A stretch of DNA of 64,000 nt from Sparassis latifolia. Taxonomy: Eukaryota; Basidiomycota; Agaricomycetes; Polyporales; Sparassidaceae. The translations under genes and the position numbers were made by a program. The first letter of the stretch is position 1, and every line of letters starts with the position of its first letter. The stretch is from contig JAENRS010000014.1 of NCBI GenBank assembly GCA_018466975.1, positions 124,001-188,000 on the forward strand, given 5' to 3'. Below the pieces are notes generated by a model. It ran no database searches, was not told the origin of the DNA, and was given only the letters and a program-made list of their open reading frames with translations. Below, piece by piece: positions 33,230-46,900 of this stretch.

Positions 33230-34966
33230 ATGCCCCGCGAACTGCCCGGCCTGTATTATGATGAGGAGAAGAAACGCTACTTCCCTTTGTCGTCCAAACC
33301 ACAAGCACCTCCTGTCATCCGCCCTAAGCGCCCTCTACTGTCTAAACGTGAGAACACGCAGAAAGATGGTAGGTTAATGTCTGGACGTGCGATGGGCAAG
33401 GGCACCGTGTGGGCGGCAACAGAGAGAATGCGGGGTTCACTCGCCGGTTCTCGCAGAAGACGTACTGTGCAGTAGGTTGTCCTTTCAAGTGACATTTTGT
33501 ATGGCGTTTGATCTGTTCTGCAGCGACGTTCTTGCGTTTCATATCGCAACGACCTCGCAAGGCACCAGTCACTTCATTACCGACGCAGCGAACAATGCTG
33601 TAACAGCGTTCCAAGTCTATGTAAACAATACTTGCTTTTTATACGTCCATATTTCCCACAAGCTGACATCCGATCAAGGACGACACATCATACAATGGTG
33701 GCCCTTTCTCTGTCCTCGCGGGAGACACCCAAGGTTGGCTGTACTCACTATCGGGTCATACTTACAACACTATCCGCCGGCGGGAGCTGAGTATGGCCTC
33801 TTCAGTACGTCTACGTGCTCACTCCGCCTGGACGCATAAGCTTAACGTTCAAGCACAGATTTCCGCAATCTGCAGATCGGGCGAGCGCTGTGTGTGCGTT
33901 GCGTTTACATCGCAGATCAGAAGAGTCCGTCTGACTGTTTACTGGCACTAGTGCGATTTCCTTTGGACAACCCTGTAAAATTGTCATCCAAGAGTCTCAT
34001 CCGGTAGAGTACGTACGTCTCTTGTATGTGTTTATCCGGTGATTTTGACTTGCAGCAGAACGTGGACTGTTCTTGGATTGCCCCAGAAAGTTTGCCATGA
34101 CGTCTGGACGGCGGACCTGCACGAGTGCAGCCTGGCCCTTGGAACCGCGAAGAAGGGCATCCTGATACCAGACATCACGACGGGCCGCGGCATGCAGTCC
34201 CTCGACATTGGCAGCGATGTCCTGTCAGTACATCAGCAACCTGTCAGTATGATTGTGTCCTCCATTCGTCGAAGATCTGACCTCGACTCAGCACCTCGTG
34301 TACATTGGTGCGCGTAACGGTGGAATCCATCGCTTCGACACGCGCGAGACGTTCGAGAGGCAGGCGGTGTTCAACAGTCGCTTCACGAGCACGAGGAGTT
34401 CGATCACGCACCTCAGCGTCGTGCGGGAGTGGGAACTGCTCGTTAGCACGATCCGCGGTGACGTGAGTATTTAATCCTTCATGAAGCGCTAATGTCCTGA
34501 CATACTTTGTCATAGCTGGAGACCCACGATCTGCGTTTTCCGCGCGGCTCGACACCGTTGATGTGCTTTGCGGGGCATGTCAACTCCTATACGGCCAAGC
34601 TGGTGTGCCTCTTACCTCTCGTGTTCACGCGATCCAACGTTCTGACGTTTGTCACAGGGCCTCGTGGTCGATTCGACCCAAGACTTCGTCTTCGCGGGGG
34701 GGCAGGACTGCCGCATGCGCGCATGGTCATTGCGCACTGGGCAGCCTGCCCTCCCACCTGTCCTCCCGTGTTCCACATCATACTCATCTACTGCAGCGTC
34801 TGACGAACAGGCACTTCCTCCCGAGCTACAGCCCTTCCGGCGAACGTTCGACTTACCTGTTGTCGCCATGCAGGTCACGGAAAGCGAGCGCGGGACCTGC
34901 CTCTGGGCCGCCTCCGCAGGCGAGCTCCACCGCTATAATCTTGGCCAGCAGAGCACGGCTGTATGA
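33230..34966 (+). CDS. WD40-repeat protein, DCAF4-like
   Basis: The start MPRELPGLYYDEEKKRYFPL matches the 'LPGFYYDpexxRYFPI' N-terminus of DDB1- and CUL4-associated factor 4. Later exons carry WD-type strands: VLAGDTQGWLYSLS (about 33.71-33.76 kb), DVWTADLHECSLALGTAKKG, LVYIGARNGGIHRFDTRETF, SSITHLSVVREWELLVSTIR and finally GHVNSYTAKL joined to GLVVDSTQDFVFAGGQDCRM-RAWSLRTG. The protein ends LGQQSTAV. At least five short introns are needed, and I have not fixed all boundaries in 33360-34110. By family it is a substrate receptor for CUL4-DDB1 ubiquitin ligases. It is convergent with TPR/Mlp (230 bp between stops). Confidence 0.65.
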
Positions 34967-35196
34967 TTCATCAGACTTTATCTTTGTACTATTCTCGTAT
35001 CCGTGAAAATCTTTTCATGTGACATGACGGCGTTCCTACGGTGGGGATGTTCATTATCGCGGCTGGTCCAGCCGTGCGTGTTTCTTGCTACCGACAATGA
35101 AGTACAGGTCTATAATTTACAGTAATGCGCTCTAACAATACAAACGGCAGAACAAGATGCACTAGATATCACAGAAAGCCAAAGATTAACGAAGCG

Positions 35197-38100
35197 TCAA
35201 GATGGTGGTGGTACACGATCCCGACGTAACTGCACAGGCTTGGCGTCGGGTTTCAATCTCTTCACCAGCGAGTCATCCGACGACGCTTCGCCGTCCTCCC
35301 TTGCACGCTTGCTCGCGCCGATAATCGAAACACCATCCATAGGGGATGTTGGCGATACTGGCGGTCCACCACGCCCTGCGCCACGAATGTTCAGGCCGGC
35401 GGAGGCTCGAGGGATACCGCGACCTCGACCGCGGCTGGGGCCATCGGCAGGATGCGGCATAGACGGTCTGCGAGGAAGCGTCCGGTTCGTAGAAGCGGCA
35501 GTTGGAGCGGTCGGACCTGTTGCAGGTTTAGGAGGTGGATGAGTAGACGTGCTCGCAGCTGCGGGAGGCGGATGAGCAGACGTGCTTGCTGCGGCAGGAG
35601 CTGGCGTTGCAGCTGGAGGTGCAGCCGGTGCTGGTGCAGCATCAGGGAGCGGAATCATACCGGCATCCTGCCACTCCTTGATTTTGAACTCTAATTCTTT
35701 CATCCTGGTTTGAGTCTTGATCAGCTGCGAGTCTTTTAGCTTGACTTTCGCCGCCTGCTCCATGCGTCCACGCTCCACGGCTGCAGCAATTTCCTCTTCA
35801 AGGTGTTCCCTCATCTTCGCCTCATGAGCAGCTATCGCACCCCGGATGACCTGATTCTGATTCCCTGAGGTAGCGTGTGCATTTTGTGCAAGAGCCTCTT
35901 GCCGTGCAGCCGCAGCGGCTTTCTCAATGGCGGCCTTGAGTTCCTCCTGATGCTGCTTCGTCAAACGATCCCGTAGCTCCTCCAGCTCCAGTACATGACG
36001 ACTAGCAGTCTCCTCCGCAGAAGTTGAAGGCACCATTTCACGTTTCAGCTCCTCCACCGCCGTTTTGACGGCAGCTTGCTGTTGCGCAATGGCGCGCTCA
36101 TGCTCTGAGGCTCGTGACCTCTGCAAGCTGTCTATCATCGCTTTAAGGTTATCCTGGAAGAGACGATGATAAGCTACACGACGAGGTCAAGCTCTGTGAA
36201 ATACCCACGTTGACAGAGAGGGCGCGCTTGTGATCTTCGTCGGCCTTCTGGGCTTGCCTGACAGCAGCCTGTACATACGAGATGAGTTGAGAGCGACATG
36301 ATGGAATATACGACCTCTACGCACTTCAGCCTGAGCCGAAGCGTCATCACGAGCCTTGATAAGTTCAGCCTTCTCTGACGGCCACTGTTCCGTCTGGGAG
36401 CCACTAGCTGAAATCGCAGCCGTGGTCGACCACGACTCCTTCTCAGCAAGTAGTTGATCCTTTTCCCGCTGAACGATGGCCTAGAAGCGACGTTAATCCT
36501 GTCTAGTGGCAACAAACTCGTGACTTACATGAACTGAGGTGACGTTGGCACGAGCCGATCTCTCGTCAACAAGAGCCTTCTCCAACGCAGTTTTTTCGGT
36601 ACGCAATGCCTCCAATTGCTGAGAAAGCTCCAGCTCTTTGGAAGGCTCAGATACTCCACTTTGGATCTTGGTCTTGAGCTCGTCCCTTTCGCTCGAGAGA
36701 GTTGCTAAACTATCCCGGAGCGGTGCCAGCTCCTTCGACAGGGTCTCGACCTCGGCCTTCAATCTGCCCATTTGCGTCTTGAATCTTTCATTGTTCTGCT
36801 TTCCGATGTCCTTCAGCTTGAAGTTACCGCTTTCCAGTTGTGCAACCTATGAATCATGGTCTGTCAGAAATATTTACAACGGAGTGTAAAAGTCTTGCCT
36901 TCGCATGCAGATCGTCAGCTTCCCGCGTTCGCTCTGCAGCAGCACTCTCCAGCTGAGCTTTTTGAGTGGTAAGCTGATCAATCTCATCCTTGAGAGATTG
37001 CACTTCTGCAGGGTCTATACGATCGTACTGTCCCCCACTTGTCAGGACAATCAGTAATTGGACACATGAGGTGGGGCGCACTTTAGTGAGCAGCTGAGTA
37101 TTACGCTCTCTCCACTTCCGGCTCTCCTCTTCTAGATGCTTGATTTGCTCGTTCTTCGCCTCGAGTTCTGCCTGAGCAACACGCAACGACTCCTTCGCAG
37201 GATCCAACTCCACAGAGATTTGCTTCAACTTGGCGTCCAACTCCACGCAACGTCTAGTGTACTTTTCGCAATCTGCACGCAGAGTGGCATTGCTTTCCCG
37301 TACAATAGCAAGTTGATTGATCCTGTCAACCAATTCGGCATGTTGGGCATCAGACGCGGCGGCTTCAACAGCACGTTCCCGTTCCTGCCGAGGGCACTAT
37401 TATTAGGAGCATATTGTTTTTGGGAGGCATGTCACATTACCTCGGAAAGCTCATTGCGGGTTTTTTCCAGACTCTGATTCAAATGTTCTATCTGAGTCTT
37501 TAGACGCGTAGTCTCCTGCTTGCTGAGTTCAAGTTGAAGATCGACGATTTCCTTCTCTCTGCGCAAGTATGTCACAACAGAGCGGAGTTCAGAAAGCTTG
37601 GTATCTTGGTCGGCGGAGTCTTCTCCAGAGACGAGGGATGACGATGCATCTACAGCCTGGCGAATGCGAGCCGCCTGCGAACTGACGGATTCCAGATGCT
37701 GATGCAGGAGGTTGTTCTGATTAGCCAGGTCCTTGCATCTAATAATCGAGGATCAGATCACGCGTTGTGCTGACATTCAGGAAAACAACGGGTAGTACTT
37801 ACCTCGTCTGGAGGTCTGAGACCTCCTTGTCGAGGGCATCCTTCTGTTGCTTCCAGCTAGCTTCAGATGCGGCAAGCTTGGCCTCTGCTGTTTCACGAGC
37901 AGTGCGATGGTCCCTGGACACAGATGTTGCCTGGCTTAGTTGCCGCTTGAGATCCTCAACTAACTTGATAGCCTCAGCGTGAGCCATAAGCTCGTGAGCA
38001 TAACGCTCCTCGGCTGCCTACATGACCGGTCAGCGTTACTGTTAGTCTTCCCTTTCAACGACATTACCTTGGCTCGCTGTTCTTGTTGGCGGATCTCAGT

Positions 38101-41100
38101 CTCCCGTGATGCACGATCGCTCTCTGAGTTCTTCTCGGACGTGGTGATATCAACAATAGTATCCTCCAACGTCTTCTTGTCGTTTGCCCATGCGACTCGT
38201 TCGGTATCAAGCGTACGATGTACTTCGCCGTACTTCTCTGTCGTCTGTACGAAGTCCTGCTGTATGGCCTGGAGCCGCTCTTGAAGGGCGTCGTACGCAG
38301 CCTGGTAAAAATCCATCAGGGTACCAAGGATAGTGCATGTGTGTATATCGCACCTTCTGTCTGGCAAGTTCAGCCTCGGTTGAAGCTTTGTATTCGTCAT
38401 GAGTAGCATTCATGGTGGCAAGAGCAGTTTCGTTCGCCTGGCTGATCTCCTGGAACTGCTGAACGTGACTTTTAGCAGCGACCAAGTCAACCTCTGCAAC
38501 TTTCAGTGCAGACCTGTCCAAGCGTAAATAGTGGAAGTAAGAGTCTACGCAGTTACTCACCGAAGTTCAGCAACCTCTTGCTCTAGAGCCTGTCCGCGTG
38601 TCAGGTCTTCATCAGTACGCTGAGCGACGCTGTTGACACCACTGGATCTTCTCTCGTAAACAGCAAGCTTCTCCTCGTTGCCCTGGAGCTGTCTTGTCAA
38701 TTGCTCCACGCGCTCCTCAAGATGTTTTCTGCTTGTCTCCGCGCTGACCAGAGATTCACGAGTCTTTGCAAAGTCATCTGTCTACGAAGGTGCCACACAA
38801 TATTTGAGTTAATTGATACGAATAGATGCCGACAACCACTGACCATCTTGTCAATACGAGTTTGCATCTCCTTCAATTCGATGTCTTTCTGAAGGGTCAG
38901 GTGTCTCACGGAACCGCGCTCCTGTTGCAGGTGAGTCCGCAAGTCCTGACTGGAAGACCGTAAGGATCAAACAAAATTATTTGGAAGTAAGGGTTCGTAC
39001 GTCTGGTTCTCCAACATCTTGATCTGGTTCTCCAGACGCCGCCTGTCATTCTCGCCGGATCGCTCAAGATCGTTGTGCATCTTCTGAACATTGGCAACCA
39101 AGTCGGAGAGATGCGAACGCTCCATAGCCAGTGCCTTATTATCGTCCGCAAGGCGACCTTTCACGCTCTACTGGGAGATGAGACATAAGACGCAGCATAT
39201 AACTGTGATGACGCACCTCCCAGATCTTCTTCTCAGCGAGCAAGTTAGCACGCTCATTCCGCAGTTGCTCGACGGCAGCGTTCGTGGTGAGCAAGTCCTC
39301 AGAGACACGGTTGCACTCGATGTCGATACGGGTGTATTGATCATACAGCTGCTGGTTGCGTTTGGTAAGATTATCCAACTCACGGCTTTGAACTGTCGTC
39401 TGTTCCTGCAACATACGATGACGCTCTGAGAGTAAAAAAGTGAACATTAGCAGTCTTATCAAGCGGCAACACTCACCATTTAAGTATTCTATCTTCGCAT
39501 TAGCTTTAGCGAGCGATGTACCTTGCAAAGAGGCTTCTTTTCGCGCAGTGTCGGCTTCTTCCCGCAGCCGGGTGGAGTCGTCACCCATTTCAGTTCGGTA
39601 GGCCTCGAACTGACTTTGGGTTTCTGCCAGTAGTCTCTCAAGCTCGGATTGTGAGACCGAACTTTCAGTAGGACTACTAAGGTCCTCCCCATTAACACCG
39701 TGGGCAGGGCGACCCGAGGCGCGTTCCTCTCCAGCATGCTGCGTAATGTGTCCCGCTCCTTCATGTATGCCTGTATAGTCAGATCGCTGTTCTTCTTATG
39801 GGCATCCAGTTGCTCCGTCAGCCGCTTGATCGCTTCATAGGATTCAACCACGGCATCCGCCCCCTCCTGATCCAGCGCTGTGCGATACTCCTTCTCTTCC
39901 GACTCCATCTTCGCACTCAGCTCGCGGACAATTTTGAGCAGCCGTTGATTCTGCTCCTGCAGCTCAGGGATGGAGCGGAAAAGCACCAGGTTGTTCGTGA
40001 TAACCGTGTGAACATCATGCACGGGCTGTAGACTGTCGTCCTGATCCAGTTCATGATCCGGTGGAATGGATGGGTCCTGCGTACGGCCAAGCTCCTTCGT
40101 CAGGGCGCGTACTTGTCGACCAAGATCGCCCAGCTGCACCGATAAGAGCTTATTCTCGCGAGTGCTGCTGTCGAACTTCTGTCCGTTCTCCTCTGCTGAT
40201 GCAGCGTAAGCATCCCGTTCAGACAGGGTCTGAGATAGTTGAGCGGCAAGTTGACTTGCTTCAGACTGCAGTCGTTCGTACTCCGCCCGTTGCTGCGTAA
40301 GAATGGGAGCCTAAAAATACACCAAGACATTAAAAGGCTTTCGTGACATAGCAAATTGTCTTACCCTCTCTTCAATCTGGGCCAGGACGGCGGACATCGT
40401 CCGGTCCATGTGGTCGCACTCCGCTGACTTCCTCGCGTACTCCTCCTGCAACTTCACGAACTCAGAATAGACTTCTGTGAACGTCTTGCCACCCTTCTGC
40501 GACCTACTCGCCATTGCCACAGTGGGGCTCAGACCCATCATGCCTTGCACGAGTAAATCAGATGTGCCGTTTGCCGAGAGGGTCGACGGCCCACGCGCAG
40601 GAGTACTCGGCGCACTGACACCAAATACAGTCGGGATGGGGAATTCGCCCCGATCCATCTTGTCAAGGACGCCCTGCAGTTCTTCCATCCGCTTCTCCGC
40701 GTCCTCCGCCCGTTGCTTCTGGTTCTCGATCTCGTCCCTCAGTGCCGCTTCGCGTTGCTCCGCGCGATCACCGACATCAGCCCACTCCTTCTCGATTCCA
40801 TCCACGATCGCCTTGGCTTGCACCTCCCGTGCCTCCATCATCTCCACCAGTCGCCGCAGCCCGGCTGCCTCGCTCGAATACGTCGCTTCCTGCTCCGCCA
40901 ATTGCCCAGTCAGATCCTGCACACGTTCCAACGCCTGTGTCAGCTGGTGCGACTGCGACATCTGCGCAGACTGCAACGCCTTGAGCGTGCTCTCCGTGGC
41001 AGCGTGTGTCTGCGCGAGGGCGTCGTGCGCGGCCTGCAGCTGAGAGATCTCTGCGTGTTTCGCCCGGCGGTACTTGGTGAACTCGTCGGACTTGGTCACT

Positions 41101-42015
41101 AGGTCCTGTGACATCCGTGCCGCTTCCTCCTTGGCAAGTGCCAGCTGCTGGGTGGCCGAATCCAACATGAACTTTGTGAATGTGAGTTATGATTCCGGTA
41201 GTGACGTAACAGTACATGTACCTTCGTCGACGTCTCCGACGAACGAAGCTCTCTGACTTGGCTCTCAAGCGCTTGATGTTCCTGACGAGCCTGTTTGAGG
41301 TTGCCGCGCAGTGTCCGAATCTCCTCTGCAAGGGAGAATGAAAATTATGGTCAAGAGGAGCAACGCCGTCACATACCTTCGCGCTGCGCACTCCCATCTT
41401 CGAGTCTGCTCACAACGCCAACAAGGTCGCGCTTTTCGCGTTCTACGTCTTCAACACGGTGCTTCAGCGTCTCAACTTCCGTTGAGGAAGCTGTTTGCGT
41501 AGTCGAAATTGCGCTGATCTGAGTCTGCAGTGTGACTTTCGAGGTAGCTGTGGAAGAGGTTCACATTGTGTTCGTCAAATCTGCGACAGGCACTAACCTA
41601 GCTCTTCTTTCTCCTGTTTGACTTGAGCCAACTCCTTCTGCACTCCATCGAGTGTGGCCTCAAGCTCCGCTGTAGTACTTTCTCGGTCTTGGAGTGCCTG
41701 GTCAAGTTCAATTTCTTTACGTTCAAATTCTGCACGCGTCTCTTCGAGCTCGCGTTGGACAGACTGGTTCTCAGACAACTGAGTCACGATCCATCTGTAG
41801 AGAGCGACTATTGAGTCTGGTGATGGCGAAGTAAGTGAAATGTCTGGCAAAAGATTCGCCAGAACGTCAGTGTCCAAGTCGTCTGGAATAACGACGGTGA
41901 TGGAGGTGGGTTGGGAGGTTGTAGCCTCAGCTGGAGCAGGAGAGTTTTCGCGTGTAGAAGCAGCCGCTGCCGCTGCGGCAGCGGCAGCCTTGCTTTTTCT
42001 GCGAGTCTTCATCAT
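35197..42015 (-). CDS. TPR/Mlp-type nuclear basket nucleoporin
   Basis: A very long minus-strand coiled-coil protein (roughly 1,900-2,000 aa over about 15 exons). It begins MMKTRRKSKAAAAAAAAAA, followed by heptad-rich helices. The TPR/MLP domain signature is SIPELQEQNQRLLKIVRELS with VITNNLVLFR just before (about 39.9-40.0 kb), and KTFTEVYSEFVKLQEEYARK precedes it. Coiled coil continues to about 35.65 kb. The tail is disordered, Pro/Ala/Arg-Gly rich (GLNIRGAGRGG, VSIIGASKRARED) and ends VQLRRDRVPPPS, which suits the C-terminal tail of Mlp proteins. It sits at the nuclear pore basket and is involved in mRNA quality control and checkpoint anchoring. It is divergently paired with Mob2. Confidence 0.9.
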
Positions 42016-42390
42016 GTCTGGATGACGCCAGACGTGGAAGGGGAAGGATATATGGAAGGAGATGACACCGAACACGGTGGTGGCGGCGGCGGAGTGGAGT
42101 GTGGCGGAGGTTATTTGGCGTTCTTGTCTAAAGGCCTCGGATTCAAATAGGGACAAATATACCTCCCGAAAAGGAAATCGCACTTGGTATATCTCCCAGC
42201 TTCGGTCACGTTACTCTGCCAACATCTGAACGTCGAGCGACGGCCGCGGTGAACGTTTGAACGACTGTCACCCTCATTCATCGACCTGCACCTGCTGAAT
42301 GTGACTTACTTACCTGTTCTATACGATTTTTCTGAACTTCTTTTGAAACTCCATCCTCGAATATCTTTCTCGCATCAAACGTAGATCGTG
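42016..42390. promoter_or_regulatory. Divergent promoter region, TPR / Mob2
   Basis: 375 bp separate the TPR start (minus) and the Mob2 start (plus). It contains no recognised coding exon. No clear TATA was seen. Confidence 0.5.
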
Positions 42391-43356
42391 ATGTCGTTCT
42401 TCAACTCGATAGGGTATGTGCATCGCTTCACTGTGCAACAAATATTTTGACTTGTCTGCCCAGACGATCAATGACGCGTGCTCCACGCCCTCCCAGACGT
42501 TCGACGACACCCACGTCGTCCAGTTTTCCCTCAAACGAGAATCTGCCTGGCGCTGTAGTAACACATACATCAGTTCCTAGACCGCTTTATCTTTCCAGCC
42601 CTTTTGTAGACGCGGCTCTCGTTAAGGGAAACTTTAAGCATATAGTCATGTTGCCAAAATATGCGGACGTCATGGAGTGGGTTGCGGTTAACAGTGCGTG
42701 TCGTGGCTACCCGCGCATTCCTGGAGGGACTGTATCTCATGCTTTGTGTGTTCCTTTTCAGTCTTTGATTTTTATCAAAATCTCAACCAGTTCTACGGGG
42801 TGCTTGCTGAGTGCTGTACCCAACAATCATGTCCGACGATGGCTGCCGGGCCCACGTAAGTTACTATTCCTGTAATCTCTCTGAAGATGTGGCTATCGGG
42901 TCAATCAGGCTCAGCTACACATGGGTCAACCAGGATCGCAAGAGCGTTCAACTCCCTGCCCCCACATACATCGACTATGTAATGACGTGGGTGCAGAATT
43001 CGCTTGACGACGAGACCGTCTTCCCTACCAAGTCTGGTACGTGACTGAATTATGTCCCTTCCGACCGCGTCTAATCTTTTATTCAGGTCGCGAATTCTCC
43101 CAGAACTTTCCTCCACCGTGAAGCACATCTATCGCCAACTGCTGCGTGTTTTCGCACATCTCTACCACGCGCACTATCCGCAGATCCTCCATCTCCGCAG
43201 CGAGCCGCATTTCAACTCACTATTTGCTCATTTCCTCGCTTTTGGCAAGGAGTACGAGCTGTTGGACATCAAGGACGTGAAGGGCCAGTCAAACTCCCGG
43301 TGGGCGTCGGCGCGCTCTTGGAAAAGTGGAAGGAGATGGGCATCCTGGAGTCATGA
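42391..43356 (+). CDS. mob2: Mob2-type activator of NDR kinase (frame broken in this assembly)
   Basis: Exons are 42391-42413, 42464-42693, 42762-42855, 42909-43036 and 43087-43356. MSFFNSIGRSMTRAPRP is followed by RPLYLSSPFVDAALVKGNFK, a signature that separates Mob2 from Mob1. Then come MLPKYADVMEWVAVNIFDFY, the zinc-site cysteines in ECCTQQSCPTM, LPAPTYIDYVMTWVQNSLDD, HIYRQLLRVFAHLYHAHYPQ with the zinc-binding His, and FAHFLAFGKEYELLDIKDVK. Mob2 activates the NDR kinase Orb6/Cbk1 for polarised growth. Two frame changes occur in the last exon, between NFPP and TVKHIY near 43113 and between VKGQ and KLPVGVGALLEKW near 43287. Read literally, a stop comes at 43119. Both breaks need just one extra base, so an intact gene with sequence errors is the simpler view. 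Confidence 0.88.
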
Positions 43357-43981
43357 GGTATGGGTTATTATACCTGCACGGTTATCCGCTGCACGAGAGC
43401 AGCGCTACTCGGGATCGCTTGTACAAGTAGAAGTGGAGGCGACTGGTTCGTCGTATATACCATATGAAATCCATGTTTTCGGCTTCACTTTAGGATGGCG
43501 GGGACAGAGAGTTGTTTGCCGTCCACCGGGTTGGCTGTCAATACTAATTGCACTCTCAGTTGCAACTTGCCCAGGTCAATGATCGATATAACTCAGGAGG
43601 CTCTGGAGAATTAAGGTATGTTTATTGGTAAGGGTCACAGACCCAATAGCTTCATCCCGACTCAGCGTACATGAGCATGATCAAAGCGTTAGCAATAAAT
43701 TCTACATCAAGATTCGTAAAGATGCGTAACCGATCGTGCAAAACATGAACACTAAATATGACGAGAACACGAGAGCGACCGAGCAACAATGCCTACGACG
43801 TGCGAAATGCGAATGAGATGCAAGAATGCAGGGATATATGCAATATGGGACAAAATATACCGAAGTCCAGAGTTAAAGATGATGTGTGCGTTAGTGTCAA
43901 CGAAAAGGCGTGTAGCGGAGTGAACGAATGATACCGGATCTACTAGATGGACCGGATAGGTGAAGGAAGGCAGGTGCACTA
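43357..43981. other. Convergent 3' region between Mob2 and the kinase
   Basis: 625 bp without a recognised gene. It should hold both 3' UTRs. TA-rich words (ATATGCAATATGGG, AAATATGACG) near 43750-43860 could serve 3' end formation. Confidence 0.4.
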
Positions 43982-46900
43982 TCAGAGAGCCTTGGAGAAT
44001 CTTGTGGACACGGTCTTCCCTGAGACGATGGCCTTGAAAGCCTTACGGACAATTGTAACGGTAGTCTTGTTGGTGTCATGAGGAGGGGTCGTTTGCCTAT
44101 AGGTGGAATGACGACGCCGAATTCGTCGACAGAGCATGCTTGCATGTCGTCACTGGAAATGGGAGGAGGCATAGGACGCCGCGAAGAATGAAAGAGTTTC
44201 TGGTTGCGCTTGTATGCTGTCGCATTCTGAGGGGGCACATTCAGCACAGGCCCTACGTTATCAGACTGGTATCCGCGGCCCATGCGTTTCACTCCGGCTG
44301 TGGACATCAGGAATCTGTCCCCCGACATCAGTTAAATTACGAATTTTATATGCAAAGAACGTACCGATCGTATACGCCTTCAATGTGTTTCCGAGCGGGG
44401 GTGTCAAGGATGTTCGCAGGCGCCTGAGGCCTGGGAGGATAAGGGTCGACATGGAAAGGCGACGACGTCAATTCGTCCAACGACTTGTCGCGCTGGTTAC
44501 CCGATTGATCCGTTGGCACAGGGGAAGCAGGGGAAGAGGCGATAAAGATGTTCTTATCCACCACTTCGGATAGTCTCTGAGGACGAAGTGGGGGCGAAAC
44601 TACTGCATGTCACGGTCAGCGCGCGCATGACAATACTCTGATGCAGTGCACTTACATTTCTCCCGTCCAAGCTCGAACTCCAACTTCGCCACAGGAGTGA
44701 TTGGCCCGATATGGTTGAGGTCATTCTGCGACCTGGACTTCTCCTTGAGTTTCGAAGGCGAAGAACTCACACTGATCTCCAGGCTGATCTTCTTCTTGCT
44801 AGTGGGCTCTGGTGAAATGGACGCAACAGTAGCTCGCCTTCTCCGCGAAGGCGTTTGCGGCACCGCCGGGGTTCCAGAGACGCGGCTGAGCTCCTCCGAA
44901 GGAATAGTGGGCAGAGTGTGGTCAATGACACTGCTCGCGTTGGCTCGAGAAGCATTGGCTGTGAAGTACCCGGTAGTCCCGCCAACAGATGTCATACTCT
45001 GATCCATCTGTGACGAGTCGTATTCGTCAACAAAGATATGGTTCGCCGCCAGGATCTTGCGAGGTACTCGTGAAGACCGGTTAGTGCGAGTCAAGGATGC
45101 CCGTCGGGACACAGGGCTGAGAGGTAGTGCCGGAGGTGGCACGTCGCTGCTGGTGGACGCTGAGAAGGTTTGCCGGGCATCCTCGACTACCTCTGAAGTA
45201 TGGCTTAGTTCGAAATTGGTAGAGCAATAAAAAATATTACACACTCTCGACGCTGCGTATCCAAAGAGTCATGCGATCAACTTCGTTCGAAGCTTCCATC
45301 TCGTCATTCGGCAGTGAAGAATTTGCTACATGGCGCGTTTATCAGCTCGAAATCGTGTAATGTTCCACTTGATTTGAGACACTCACTTGACCTCGATAAC
45401 TCATCGCCTACGAATGCTCGTGGACTCAAGCTGCCACTAGGCTCGCGATGTGAAGTTTCATCAAGGAGCATCAACATGGGAGTGGACCTTCCCAGAGCCT
45501 GCGTCGACGACCTGTACAGCTTGAGTGTCTTGTCTGAAATTCAAACCGATTGAGAAGAAGCGTTACAGCGTAACGCGCGAGTATGAACCGCACCAAACAT
45601 CCCAAAAGACAACTTCAGACTCTGCTTCAGAAGGCTGATACCAGATTCGTTGCCAGAGCGAGAGTACACTTCGTTAGGGAGCCAGCTGCATTCTGAAGGA
45701 TCTACGACTCCGAGATTGTCAGCTGAAGTCCTAAGCATTTGAATATATCTCACCTTCGATGACTGGGCTCAGCGGTGGAGTAACCAACGCGCTGTCAGGA
45801 GGACTTAGAGACCTCGACTTTCCAAGTCTGACCTTGGGATCTTCGAGCTCCTTCTCCAGTTGCAGCACTCGCGCCAAGTCCTCACGCTCCCGCGCAAGCT
45901 CGCGCTCCTCTGCGAGTTCGCGCTGACGCTTTAGCTCGCGCTCGCGATCTTCCTGCTGACGGACACGATCCTTCTCTTCTTCCAGCGCTCTCCCGCGTTC
46001 TCTCTCACGTTCCATCTCACGTTCCTCTCGCGCTCCTCCTCTGCCTCCTTCAGTCTCTCCTCCAGCATCTCCATCTCCCTGAGGCGCTCGCGCTCCTCTC
46101 TCACCACTCCCTCATGCGATCCCGCACGGAGCTTTTGTTCTCCTCTTCTCAGTCTTGTTGGGTTCTACGTTCCGGTTGATGCCCGTGAGATCCCTGAACA
46201 CGCGGCTTCTGCGCGAACCCTTGTCCTTCTCGAGCGCAGGGACGCCCAAATTCTCCCTGTCCTTGAAATGAATACTTGGCGTATGCTGCGACGCCGGGGA
46301 GCTTGGAGGAGTGGGGCTGCGTGGGCCCAGTGGTTTGCGTGTCATCCTCGCGGTTTTGACCTGAGACGTCTGCGGAGCGTTCTCCTTTGCCGCCGCCGAG
46401 TTCGAGACAATCCTTCGCACAGCAGGGGGAGAGTGTTTCACGGGAGAAAGGGTGGCTAGTAGAGACGGCATAGCGGCATTCTTCCTCGTCTGGCTGACGC
46501 CGCGCGCTGCTCGTCCCAATGTGAATATCATTCACTGGTCAAGCCATTTGGTACATACCTTCAAAGACCTGCACCCTTGGTTGGGACTGCGAACGTGAAT
46601 GATGCAAGGGTTGCAACGCGCTTGCTGGACGATCGGCCTTCCGGTGCATAGCCCTAGGACCTGTGCCGGACGAACGTGTCACATTCTCCTTGACCTCCAC
46701 CTTCCTAGCTTTCTCCCTCTCCGTCTTGGGCTTCTCCTTCTGCGCTCGTGGAGACCAGGGTGGAATGTCAAAAAGCTTAGACACGTCCTTCTCCAGTCCA
46801 AGGGAGAGTGCAGGCGCGTGCGAGGTTGTTGCTTTCCCTATTCATGTGTTACGTACATTCATATTTTCTGGACGCGAATACTCACGAGAGTTCGGGATGA

